From Anaerolineales bacterium (GTDB lineage: Bacteria > Chloroflexota > Anaerolineae > Anaerolineales > Villigracilaceae), in contig JANJTV010000012.1 in the NCBI GenBank assembly GCA_024710905.1, forward strand, positions 1 through 64,000: 64,000 nucleotides of DNA. Direction: 5' to 3'. The notes under the pieces were generated by a model. It saw only the letters and a program-made list of their open reading frames with translations, made no database searches and was not told the DNA's origin. The translations under genes were made by a program, and so were the position numbers. How positions within the stretch are numbered: position 1 is the stretch's first letter; each line of letters opens with the position of its first letter. Positions 41,451 through 49,825 of the stretch are shown here, in pieces.

Positions 41451-42851
41451 ATGGCTGATCAATTTGATGTTGTTGTGCTTGGCGCTGGCCCGGCCGGGTA
41501 TGTGGCCGCCATTCGCGCCTCGCAATTGGGCCAAAAAGTGGCCATCGTGGACAAACAATGGATGGGCGGTGTGTGCCTGAACGTGGGCTGCATCCCTTCG
41601 AAATCCTTGCTCAAGAATGCCGAAGTGGCGCATACCTTGCGTGAACGCGGCAAGGAGTTTGGCTTTTCGTTCGAAAACCTGACTCTGGACTATGGCGTGG
41701 CAGTCAAACGCAGCCGCCAGGTCTCAGACCGCCTGGTCAAGGGCATTGGCTTCCTGATGAAGAAGAACAATATCACCGTGTACATGGGTGCCGGGAAGCT
41801 GACCGCCAAAGACACGGTTTCGGTGGCCGGAACGGATGGCAAGACCAGTGAACTTAAGGCGAAGCATATTATTGTCGCAACCGGTGCGTCAGCCATGGTG
41901 CCGCCCGCCTGGAAAGTCGATGGCGAGAAAGTGGTCACCTACTGGGAGGCCATCCTGCAGGAACGCCTGCCGAAATCGGTGATCGTAATCGGCTCCGGCG
42001 CAATTGGCGTGGAATTTTCCACGGTATGGAACGCCTACGGCGTGGACGTAACCATCGTCGAGATGCTGCCGCGTATTGTCCCGCTGGAAGATGAAGAAAT
42101 TTCGAAAGAGCTGGAAAAAGAATTCAAGAAGCGCGGCATCAAGACCCTCACCGGCCACAAGGTGGAATCGGTGGAAGCCACAAAAGCGGGTGTGAAAGTG
42201 GTCGTTTCAGCCGATGGCAAACAGACTACGCTCGAAGCGGACCAGGCCTTGGTGGCGATTGGCTTCCGTCCAAATAGCAAGGACCTCGGTCTTGAAGCCG
42301 CAGGTGTCAAAATCAGCGAACGCGGCTTTGTGGAAGTGGATGAGAAGATGCAAACCAACGTTCCGGGAATCTGGGCGATTGGGGATGTGACCGGCAAATT
42401 GATGCTGGCGCACGTTGGCTCGGCGATGGGCATTGTTTGCGCCGAAAACATTGCTGGGCACGAAACGGTGACCCTGAACTACGAAATGATGCCGCGCGCC
42501 ACGTATTGCTCGCCGCAAGTGGCCTCCTTCGGCCTGACCGAAGCCCAGGCAAAAGAACGTGGTCATACGGTCAAGGTCGGGCGTTTCCCCTTCCAACCAA
42601 ATGGCAAGGCGCTCGGGTTGGGGGATTATGTTGGTTTTGTCAAACTGGTGGTGGATGAAAAATATGGCGAAATCCTCGGCGCTTCGATGATCGGCCCGGA
42701 AGTGACCGAGCTCTTGCCGGAACTGACCCTGGCCCAGATGATGGAACTCACCCCGGCCGAAATCGCCCGCAACGTGCATGCCCACCCAACACTTTCGGAG
42801 GTGCTCATGGAAGCCGCGCACGCCGCCGAAGGCAGTGCCATTCACATGTAA
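41451..42851 (+). CDS. lpdA: Dihydrolipoyl dehydrogenase (E3)
   Basis: The 466-residue flavoprotein begins with the FAD motif VVLGAGPAGYVAA. It has the redox disulfide in GGVCLNVGCIPSK (Cys42 and Cys47), the NAD motif VIGSGAIGVEF near 180, WAIGDVTG near 310 and the C-terminal His-Glu catalytic pair in VHAHPTLSE. It reoxidises dihydrolipoate on E2 and makes NADH, completing the dehydrogenase complex with the E1 and E2 genes 4-8 kb upstream. A TAAAAT at 41405-41410 is the probable -10. A bidirectional terminator follows. Confidence 0.95.
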   Translation: MADQFDVVVLGAGPAGYVAAIRASQLGQKVAIVDKQWMGGVCLNVGCIPSKSLLKNAEVAHTLRERGKEFGFSFENLTLDYGVAVKRSRQVSDRLVKGIGFLMKKNNITVYMGAGKLTAKDTVSVAGTDGKTSELKAKHIIVATGASAMVPPAWKVDGEKVVTYWEAILQERLPKSVIVIGSGAIGVEFSTVWNAYGVDVTIVEMLPRIVPLEDEEISKELEKEFKKRGIKTLTGHKVESVEATKAGVKVVVSADGKQTTLEADQALVAIGFRPNSKDLGLEAAGVKISERGFVEVDEKMQTNVPGIWAIGDVTGKLMLAHVGSAMGIVCAENIAGHETVTLNYEMMPRATYCSPQVASFGLTEAQAKERGHTVKVGRFPFQPNGKALGLGDYVGFVKLVVDEKYGEILGASMIGPEVTELLPELTLAQMMELTPAEIARNVHAHPTLSEVLMEAAHAAEGSAIHM

Positions 42852-42865
42852 GCGCACGTTTCATC

Positions 42866-42899
42866 AAACAGCCCCGCGAAGTTCACGGGGCTGTTTTTT
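42866..42899. terminator. Bidirectional terminator between convergent genes
   Basis: An 11-bp perfect stem (AAACAGCCCCG and its complement) with a 9-nt loop is followed by a T-run in which the stop codon of the minus-strand neighbour begins. It ends lpdA and the maleylpyruvate-isomerase-like gene. Confidence 0.88.
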
Positions 42900-43716
42900 A
42901 GTACAGGATCAGCAGGTCATTTAGCACGTTTTCGGCCAGGGCCACATCGCCGGAAATTGTCATCAGCGGACGGGCCTGCTCAAAATTCATACGCCCGGAA
43001 GCAAAGATATTAAACTCCAGCGCATCCATTTGAACAGTCGCGGCAGGGGTATCCTTGCCAATTTGCCATGCGCCGCCTGCAGTGCCGGTCAGTTCGATGG
43101 CCAGCGCCTGCCCGTTTACTTTGGGTGTTAGTTGCCTGGCAACATCGCGCACCACCAGCGCCACAATTCGCCCGTCATGCCCGGCGGTTTGCTCAAAATG
43201 CCGCCCGGTGGCGCGGCAGATATCCAGGCGGTGCATCCAGGTGTCGCGACTGTGAATGACCCGGTTCAAGTAAGTCATGGTTAAAAGCCCTGCTACAGCA
43301 TGGGGGATGGCGACTAGGCGGGCCAGCCGGAATTCATAAGCCCACTTGTGCGCTGCAATCGGCCCCTTCTGGCGGATTTCGCCAATCAGCTCCTGCGGGG
43401 ATTTCCCCTCCCGTTCTGAAACCTGTAGCGCATTCACGGCATCTTCCGGGAGCTGGCCAGGCCGGGGCAGCCTGCCATACTGGCGAAGCATTTCCCCGTA
43501 CCCGGTGCCGGTGGCAAACCCGCCCGCCTGGTGGGACACCATGGCATGCACATCCCATTCGGTGCAGGCCGTTGGTTTGCGCCAGTCTTCCGGTGAAAGG
43601 GTCTCAAGTAACGCAATGAGTCGTTCCAGGGCGGTCTTCATCAGCCCGTACGCCTCGTCAGCAGTAACATAGGGAATGTCGGAGGCATTTTTTATTGTTA
43701 TGACGGATGTGTTCAT
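42898..43716 (-). CDS. Maleylpyruvate isomerase-family (mycothiol-dependent enzyme/DinB-like) protein
   Basis: ATG 43716 follows AAGGAGAG; upstream extension would run into the TetR gene's end. The 272-residue protein has the TIGR03083 pattern: an N-terminal DinB-type bundle with TEWDVHAMVSHQAGG near residue 58 (metal-site His), a central SRDTWMHRLDICRATG with further His, and a C-terminal SCP2-like domain. Related enzymes use mycothiol; whether this organism makes a similar thiol is unknown. It is the second gene of a TetR-led operon. Confidence 0.8.
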   Translation of the reverse strand: MNTSVITIKNASDIPYVTADEAYGLMKTALERLIALLETLSPEDWRKPTACTEWDVHAMVSHQAGGFATGTGYGEMLRQYGRLPRPGQLPEDAVNALQVSEREGKSPQELIGEIRQKGPIAAHKWAYEFRLARLVAIPHAVAGLLTMTYLNRVIHSRDTWMHRLDICRATGRHFEQTAGHDGRIVALVVRDVARQLTPKVNGQALAIELTGTAGGAWQIGKDTPAATVQMDALEFNIFASGRMNFEQARPLMTISGDVALAENVLNDLLILY

Positions 43717-43738
43717 CTTGTCTCTCCTTATGAATTGA

Positions 43739-44365
43739 TTAACTGGATTTTTGCCAGGATTTGTCGAGGATGGATACGGCGTGCGGAATGAGCGACCCAA
43801 AGCGCCCCTGGCCCAGTGGCAGGTGCGGCTCATTGGAAAGGTGCTGGGCGGTCAGGCCGTGCATCATGGCAACGACCATATCAACCACCTGGTTGGGGGT
43901 CAGGTCGGTTTCAAGTTGTTCATAAATCCGGTAAGCATTTTCGTAAAAAACCTGGAGCCTGCTTTGAACAAATTGCATACTTCCTGCTGACGGAACAAAC
44001 CCGGGCACAGGCCGTTCAAAGCACAACTGGTAGAGTTCAGGGTTTTGCAGGGCAAATGCCATGTAAGCTTCCATGATCAGGCGCACTTCCTCCTGCCAGG
44101 TTTGGGCCGGGCGTATATATGCTTCTGCCTGGTCGGCGTACAACTGGAAGCCCATCCTGAAGAGCGCATCGTAAATATCCATTTTGCCTGTAAAGTAGTT
44201 GTACAGGGACGGCGCGCGCATCTCCATCCGGCGGGCCAATCCCTGCATGGTCAGGGCGGCAACACCTTCTTCGCGCATGATGTGCCGGGCAGCCTGCAAA
44301 ATTGATAGGGTCATTGCTTCACGTGTATGCTGGCGACGAGGGGATAAGTTTGTGTATGATTTCAT
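43739..44365 (-). CDS. TetR/AcrR family transcriptional regulator
   Basis: The 208-residue protein has an N-terminal TetR DNA-binding domain (about 18-65) whose HTH reads LTMQGLARRMEMRAPSLYNYF. A ligand-binding C-terminal domain of about 130 residues follows, with a WHG-type layout. Such repressors sense small hydrophobic molecules. Its own promoter is covered by two tandem operator-like palindromes (44372-44409). It therefore probably represses itself and the downstream maleylpyruvate-isomerase-like gene. Confidence 0.92.
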   Translation of the reverse strand: MKSYTNLSPRRQHTREAMTLSILQAARHIMREEGVAALTMQGLARRMEMRAPSLYNYFTGKMDIYDALFRMGFQLYADQAEAYIRPAQTWQEEVRLIMEAYMAFALQNPELYQLCFERPVPGFVPSAGSMQFVQSRLQVFYENAYRIYEQLETDLTPNQVVDMVVAMMHGLTAQHLSNEPHLPLGQGRFGSLIPHAVSILDKSWQKSS

Positions 44366-44371
44366 TTTCTC

Positions 44372-44421
44372 CTAATAATGTTAGTTTTTACTAATGATAT
44401 TAGTTTTTATGAATTTGTCAA
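44372..44421 (-). promoter_or_regulatory. TetR promoter with two tandem 19-bp operator repeats
   Basis: CTAATAATGTTAGTTTTTA (44372-44390) and CTAATGATATTAGTTTTTA (44391-44409) are head-to-tail copies with three differences, each containing a CTAAT...TTAG dyad. On the minus strand TTGACA (44421-44416) and TATCAT (44399-44394), spaced by 16 nt, form a strong promoter whose -10 lies inside the second copy. AGGAG follows the repeats. Confidence 0.85.
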
Positions 44422-44498
44422 GCCTTTTTCTACCCTCCTCTGGGATTATTATGGAATCCATACTTGTAACAATTGCTACTTAAGGGAATAATTAGGAT

Positions 44499-46274
44499 AT
44501 GAATTATCTGAGTAACGACAACCTGGGCATTCTTGAAAACAGCGGCCTGATCCTGCAGGCCCAGGTTGAACCAGAGTTGGAATATCTATTTAAGCATGCC
44601 CTGGTACAGGATGCTGCTTATGATTCCCTGCTCAAAGCAGACCGGCGCAGCCTGCATGCTGCCGTTGCCCAGACCCTTGAACGTTTGTACCCCAATCGCC
44701 TCGAAGAAATCTCCGCGACCCTGGCAGGCCATTACGAGCAGGCTGAAGAATACGAGCAGGCTTTCCAGCATTTCCAACGCGCGGGGGAATATTATGCCCG
44801 CCTGTATGCCAACCAGGAAGCCGGGCATATGTTTGAAAAGGCTATTCAGTTGGGTAGCCAGGTGAAGGCCGGCCTTACAGATGAGGTAATTTCTAGCCTG
44901 TACAGCCAGTATGGCCGTACCCTTGAACTCTCAGGGAAATTCCTGCAAGCGATAGAAGCCTATCGCCAGATGCAGGCCGAATCCATCCGCAGACGCAGCC
45001 CCGCCATGGAATTACGCTCCCTGATTGCCCAGGCCATTATCCAGGCTACCCCGTCTGATATTCACAACACAACCCAGGCGCGTACCCTTTGTGAACAGGC
45101 ACTGCCGCTCGCAATGGACCTGAAAAATGAGAAAGCAGAGAGCCAGATTTATTGGATCATGAGCCTGTTGGAATATTTCGCCCAGGACCAACAAAAATCA
45201 GTCGAATACGGTGAAAAAGCCCTGGTGATTGCCCGCCGGATCAATGACCGGGAACGAATAGCCTTTATCCTTAACGATATTTCACGCAGTTATAGCGCCG
45301 TGGGTGATCACGAGAAAGCCATTCAATCGAACCTCGAATCTCGTGCCCTGTGGGAGGAATTCGGTAACCTGCCCATGCTGGCAGACAACCTCGCCAGCTA
45401 TGCAGAAGCTGTGATGCTCCTAAACCGGTTCCACGAAGCCATTGAAGTTGCTCAGCGCGGTTATGCAATCAGCCAAGCCATTAATAACCAGTGGGGTCAA
45501 CAGTTCTCGCTCATCATCCAGGCCATGGCAGGATGGTACCTTGGGAATATTCATACAAGCCTGGGGCATATTGCCCATATCCGGCAAATTTCCCACAATA
45601 CTCCATTGCCGTTTATTGCTGCAACGATCATATCTCTAGAAATGGAAATCTTTACAGAATTGGGCCTCTATGAACAGGCTAATGATGCGGTTGAAACGCT
45701 TGGCCGAACCCCGTGGATGAACAAGACGTTTTGGGGATTACATGAGCTGGGCAAAGCCTACGTCGCCAGTGTCAGCGGCAACCATGCCCTGGCTCGCAAC
45801 ATGCTTGCCATCGCCCAGAAGAAAATCAACAATAGTAGTTTCAGCACGTTTGCCCCACTCCATATGAACACCATCCAATTTAATTTGGAAACCGCCGACA
45901 GGAATTACACCTGGTTACTTGAGTTCCTCCACGAACAGGCGCAGATTATGGAAAATGCCCGTACCGATGCATTTATCCCAAGCGTACATTACTGGCTGGG
46001 CGTTACCCACCTTGCTGTAAGTCAGCTTGCAGATGCTGAAAAAGAACTCCTGACAGCTCAGGCATTGAGCAAACAAAGCGGGACGCTCAACCTGTTGTGG
46101 AAAGTGCAGGCTGCGCTCGCAACGCTTTCCGCCAAACAAAGCGATACCGCCTCCGAGCGTGATTACCATCAAAAAGCCCGCCAGGCCCTGCAAACCATCA
46201 TCCACAACATCCCTGAAGAATATCGCCCAACCTTCCTTGCGAAACCTGAAGTACAGCAGGTGCTGGGTGATTAA
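44499..46274 (+). CDS. TPR-repeat protein resembling the C-terminal half of a cyclase/NTPase signalling protein (copy A)
   Basis: The 591-residue protein begins LGILENSGLILQ, then EPELEYLFKHALVQDAAYDSLLKADRRSLH near residue 30-60. In large proteins of the cyclase-AAA-TPR type this motif lies just after the ATPase domain. About ten TPR-like helical pairs follow to the C-terminus. No N-terminal cyclase or ATPase domain is present, and the space upstream is a promoter region, so this is a free-standing C-terminal module. It is a paralogue of the next gene. The ribosome site is weak (AAGGGA, 13 nt away). Confidence 0.78.
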   Translation: MNYLSNDNLGILENSGLILQAQVEPELEYLFKHALVQDAAYDSLLKADRRSLHAAVAQTLERLYPNRLEEISATLAGHYEQAEEYEQAFQHFQRAGEYYARLYANQEAGHMFEKAIQLGSQVKAGLTDEVISSLYSQYGRTLELSGKFLQAIEAYRQMQAESIRRRSPAMELRSLIAQAIIQATPSDIHNTTQARTLCEQALPLAMDLKNEKAESQIYWIMSLLEYFAQDQQKSVEYGEKALVIARRINDRERIAFILNDISRSYSAVGDHEKAIQSNLESRALWEEFGNLPMLADNLASYAEAVMLLNRFHEAIEVAQRGYAISQAINNQWGQQFSLIIQAMAGWYLGNIHTSLGHIAHIRQISHNTPLPFIAATIISLEMEIFTELGLYEQANDAVETLGRTPWMNKTFWGLHELGKAYVASVSGNHALARNMLAIAQKKINNSSFSTFAPLHMNTIQFNLETADRNYTWLLEFLHEQAQIMENARTDAFIPSVHYWLGVTHLAVSQLADAEKELLTAQALSKQSGTLNLLWKVQAALATLSAKQSDTASERDYHQKARQALQTIIHNIPEEYRPTFLAKPEVQQVLGD

Positions 46275-46281
46275 TCCAACA

Positions 46282-48000
46282 ATGACACCAAACAACGCCG
46301 TGCTTAACTCACTGGAGCAAAGCGGGCTGATCAGGCTGATACAGCTCCAACCGGAACTGGAATACCTGTTCCGGCATGCGCTGGTGCAGGAAACCGCCTA
46401 CGACTCAATCCTGAGGGCTGATCGGCGAACCTTGCACCATGCCGTTGCCAGTGAGATCGAACAGCTCTATCCCGACCGGCTCGATGAACTCTCCTCCATG
46501 CTGGCCCATCATTATCGCGAAGCTGACGATTCTGGCAAAGCCCTTGTTTATTACCAGCGCGCCGCAAAACATGCTGCCCAAAAATTTGCCAATCAAGAAG
46601 CCATTTATAACCTGCGTGCAGCCCTGCAACTTTGCACCGATCAGTCTGTGCAAATGGATCTGCGTATGTCGATCGGCGAATTGCTGGTGGATGCCGGGCA
46701 GCTTGCCCAGGCCGAAGTGGAATACCTGCAGGTACTTCCCTTGCTGCGCCAGCACAACGATCTGGACAGGGTCGCCCGAGTACACTGCCAGCTGGCCCAG
46801 ATTAAATGGGGCCAGAATAATGTCGCCGCATCCCTTGAAGTTGCACGGCAGGGGCTTGCCGAAGTGGAAGGCCTGCATCCATGCGAAAACCTGGCCGAAT
46901 TGCTTCGTTATGTTTCCAATGGTTCGCTGTTCAACAACCTGCTCGAAGATGCCGAACAGGTCAATGCCCGCGCCCTGGCCATGGCCGAATCTTGTAATGC
47001 GCGCAATGCCCTTTCGCAGGCCCTCACCACCCAGGGATTAATTGAAGACCACCACGGGCGCACCGACCAGGCGATTGCCTGTCTCAAGCGTGCTATTGCC
47101 ATTGCCGAAGCGGACCATAATGTCTTTGCCACCTCGCGTGCGCACAACAACCTGGCCTATATTTACCTTCGCGCTGGTCAGCATGCCCTGGCTGCTGACC
47201 AGTATGAGCGTATGATAACGCTGAACCGAAAAACCAATTCCATTTTTGGTGAGATATGGTTCCTAGCCCAGAAAGCCAACTTATTCCTCGACCTTGGCCA
47301 GATTGCTGAAGTACAAAGCATGGTCGAAACCATGCAAACCCTGCTGGCGACTACAGGCGGCAAGACCTATCGGGTGCAGGTAACCCAAGTCGCCATGCAA
47401 ACATTGGTTTACCTGGGCAGGCCCGATGAAGTCATCCCTGTTCTTGAAAAAGAATGTGAGCAGGCCATCAGTCACAATGACCCGCAAATGACGGTGATTA
47501 TGTCTGGGACACTGGGCCTGGCTTACCTGGTGAAGGGGGATTACGCAGCGGCTGCTAGGGCGCTGGCGAATGCCGAACAATATGGCGGGGTATGGAGGCG
47601 CTCTGTCCTTTTTTATCAAATGGCCGGGTATGCAGCCCGTGCAGGGCAACTCGAACAGGCCTATGACGCCCTTCAAAAAGGGGATGACCTGCGCGATCCG
47701 ACCTCCTATGCCGACACGGCCTCACGAAACTATGCCATGATGCAAATCCGGGACGCCGAGGCGGATTATCCCGGCGCCATGCAGTTCGCAAAAGAATTGA
47801 TAGAGTTGCATCACAAGTACCACCATCGCTGGTTATTTGCCATGAACTCCAGCGAGGCCGCCGACCTTGCCTGCCAGGCAGGTGATTTTGAAAATGCACG
47901 TTACTACTACCAACAAGCCCTTGATGAGTACAAAGCCATTCAAGTACCAATCCTTGCTGACCGTGTGCAGGAGAGATTAAATAAAACTTATGAAATGTAA
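46282..48000 (+). CDS. TPR-repeat protein resembling the C-terminal half of a cyclase/NTPase signalling protein (copy B)
   Basis: ATG 46282 lies 7 nt after copy A. A longer open frame overlapping copy A has no homologous sequence, so I reject it. The 572-residue protein opens NSLEQSGLIRL and PELEYLFRHALVQETAYDSILRADRRTLH, the same winged-helix-like seam as copy A, then about nine TPR-like pairs. It overlaps the start of the cyclase/NTPase gene by 11 nt, a sign of translational coupling. The likely role is signal sensing or partner binding for the protein encoded next. Confidence 0.8.
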   Translation: MTPNNAVLNSLEQSGLIRLIQLQPELEYLFRHALVQETAYDSILRADRRTLHHAVASEIEQLYPDRLDELSSMLAHHYREADDSGKALVYYQRAAKHAAQKFANQEAIYNLRAALQLCTDQSVQMDLRMSIGELLVDAGQLAQAEVEYLQVLPLLRQHNDLDRVARVHCQLAQIKWGQNNVAASLEVARQGLAEVEGLHPCENLAELLRYVSNGSLFNNLLEDAEQVNARALAMAESCNARNALSQALTTQGLIEDHHGRTDQAIACLKRAIAIAEADHNVFATSRAHNNLAYIYLRAGQHALAADQYERMITLNRKTNSIFGEIWFLAQKANLFLDLGQIAEVQSMVETMQTLLATTGGKTYRVQVTQVAMQTLVYLGRPDEVIPVLEKECEQAISHNDPQMTVIMSGTLGLAYLVKGDYAAAARALANAEQYGGVWRRSVLFYQMAGYAARAGQLEQAYDALQKGDDLRDPTSYADTASRNYAMMQIRDAEADYPGAMQFAKELIELHHKYHHRWLFAMNSSEAADLACQAGDFENARYYYQQALDEYKAIQVPILADRVQERLNKTYEM

Positions 48001-49789
48001 CAATTGCAACTCCGCCCTGCCCGAAGGCGCCCGATTCTGCATGTATTGCGGCCAGCCTGTTGTTGCCACGTCCACCCCGACCGAGGAGGTCCAGCTGGCC
48101 CGCCTGAACGCCGCTGTGCCTGCGCCGCTGGCCGAAAAAATCCGCGCCGCAAAACTGAGCGGCGAACGCAAAGTGGTCACCGCCCTGTTTGCCGACGTAG
48201 TCGGCTCAACCACCATGGCTGAAAAAATGGATGCGGAAGACTGGACCGAAATGATGAACGGCGCTTTTGACCGCATCTCCCCCATTATTTACCACTACGA
48301 AGGCACCATTGCCCGCCTGCTTGGCGATGCGGTGCTGGCCTTCTTTGGCGCTCCTATTGCCCACGAAGATGACCCCGCCCGCGCCACCCGCGCGGCATTG
48401 GAAATCCTTGAAACCATCCGTGAGTATGCGCCGGTCGTTAAACAAAAATACGGCATGGATTTTGCCATCCGCATTGGCATTAACACCGGCCCGGTGGTCG
48501 TTGGCGAGGTGGGCTCGGATCTTAAGTATGAATACACTGCTATGGGTGACGCAATCAACCTTGCTGCCCGCCTGCAATCCGCCGCCCGGCCTGGCACAGC
48601 CCTGCTTTCCCAGAATACCTATCGTTTTATTGCCCCGTTGTTCAATGTTGCAGACCTCGGCCAGATTGAAGTCAAGGGCAAAAGTGAACCGGTGCAAACC
48701 TACGAAGTGACTGGTGTTAAAGCAGACCCTGGCAAGATGCGCGGGCTGGCTGGCCTGACCAGCCCGATGGTAGGTCGGAACCGTGAACGCGCCTCCCTAT
48801 TGGGACTTAGCCAAAAACTCAACACCGGCGCAGGGGGCATGGCAGTCATCATCGGCGAGCCTGGCCTGGGCAAAAGCCGCCTGCTGGCCGAATGGAAATC
48901 CGCCAGCAGCGAGGGTATCCACTGGGCTGAGGGAAAATGCCTTTCTTATGGAACGCGCTTGGCATACCACCTGCTGATTGATCTCACCCGCGCCCTGATC
49001 GGCGTGCACCCTGCTGCCAGCGAGCCGGAGACGCGGGCTGCCCTCGAGGCCGTGGTCGCAGGCCATTTTGCCGAATCCGTGCTGGAGGTATATCCCTACC
49101 TTGCACACCTACTCTCACTCGAGCTGGCCGGGGAATCGCTGGAACGGGTGAAGACCCTTGACCCGCAAACCCTGCAAAACCAGTACCGCGCCGCGCTCAC
49201 AAAATTGCTAGAAAGCATGGCCAGCCGCCAACCGCTTGGCTTGATCCTCGAAGACATTCACTGGGCCGACCCGGCCTCGGTGGATTTGCTGGCACAGTTG
49301 TTCCCGCTGACAAAACGTACGCCAGTCGTTTTTGCCATGCTCACCCGCCCGGACCAGGATACCCCAGGTTGGAAGTTGGTACTGACCGCTAGGGAGATGT
49401 TTCCAGGCGCGGTAACAGAACTTCAATTGAGCCCGCTGTCAGAAGGGGATAGCCGCCAGTTGGTGGCCAACCTGCTTGAAATCGAGGCTTTGCCCATTCA
49501 TATTCGTGATGTAATCCTGAAAAAGGCTGAAGGCAACCCATTTTTTGTTGAGGAAGTCATCCGCATGTTGATCGATACCGGGGCGATTACCCGGCAGGGT
49601 GACCAGTGGGCGGCAGGCAAGGAAATTGAAAATGTGGAGATCCCCGATAACCTGCAAAGTCTGCTGCTGGCGCGCATAGACCGCCTGCCCGAAGAAGCCA
49701 AACGCACCCTGAGGGTGGCCTCGGTGATCGGCAGGCAGTTTTCGGCGGCCGTGCTCGAACAGGTGCTGAACCGCATAGACCGTTCGTGA
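47990..49789 (+). CDS. Zinc-ribbon, class III cyclase and STAND/AAA NTPase protein ending at the ATPase domain
   Basis: The 599-residue protein has a zinc ribbon (CNNC and CMYC, residues 3-20) and a class III nucleotidyl cyclase domain (about 60-240). Metal Asp residues are in LFADVVGSTT and LLGDAVLAFFG, and GDAINLAARL supplies the Asn and Arg. An ATPase domain follows, with Walker A IGEPGLGKSRLL near 288 and Walker B LILEDIHWADPAS near 420. It stops right after GRQFSAAVLEQVLNRI, where longer relatives continue into a TPR region. Those regions are encoded by the two genes upstream. A terminator lies 5 nt later, so no C-terminal half is hidden downstream. Confidence 0.85.
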   Translation: MKCNNCNSALPEGARFCMYCGQPVVATSTPTEEVQLARLNAAVPAPLAEKIRAAKLSGERKVVTALFADVVGSTTMAEKMDAEDWTEMMNGAFDRISPIIYHYEGTIARLLGDAVLAFFGAPIAHEDDPARATRAALEILETIREYAPVVKQKYGMDFAIRIGINTGPVVVGEVGSDLKYEYTAMGDAINLAARLQSAARPGTALLSQNTYRFIAPLFNVADLGQIEVKGKSEPVQTYEVTGVKADPGKMRGLAGLTSPMVGRNRERASLLGLSQKLNTGAGGMAVIIGEPGLGKSRLLAEWKSASSEGIHWAEGKCLSYGTRLAYHLLIDLTRALIGVHPAASEPETRAALEAVVAGHFAESVLEVYPYLAHLLSLELAGESLERVKTLDPQTLQNQYRAALTKLLESMASRQPLGLILEDIHWADPASVDLLAQLFPLTKRTPVVFAMLTRPDQDTPGWKLVLTAREMFPGAVTELQLSPLSEGDSRQLVANLLEIEALPIHIRDVILKKAEGNPFFVEEVIRMLIDTGAITRQGDQWAAGKEIENVEIPDNLQSLLLARIDRLPEEAKRTLRVASVIGRQFSAAVLEQVLNRIDRS

Positions 49790-49793
49790 TAAG

Positions 49794-49825
49794 AAAAGGC
49801 CCCATAAATTTACGGGGCCTTTGTT
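49794..49825. terminator. Bidirectional terminator
   Basis: A 9-bp stem (AAAGGCCCC and its complement) with an AT-rich inner palindrome is followed by TTTGTTTTA. It closes the three-gene TPR/cyclase operon and the convergent GNAT gene. Confidence 0.85.

Noticed and set aside
46159-46281. A start for TPR copy B inside copy A
   Set aside because: The translated extension has no similarity to the seam region seen in copy A, whereas ATG 46282 starts next to the shared seam motif.
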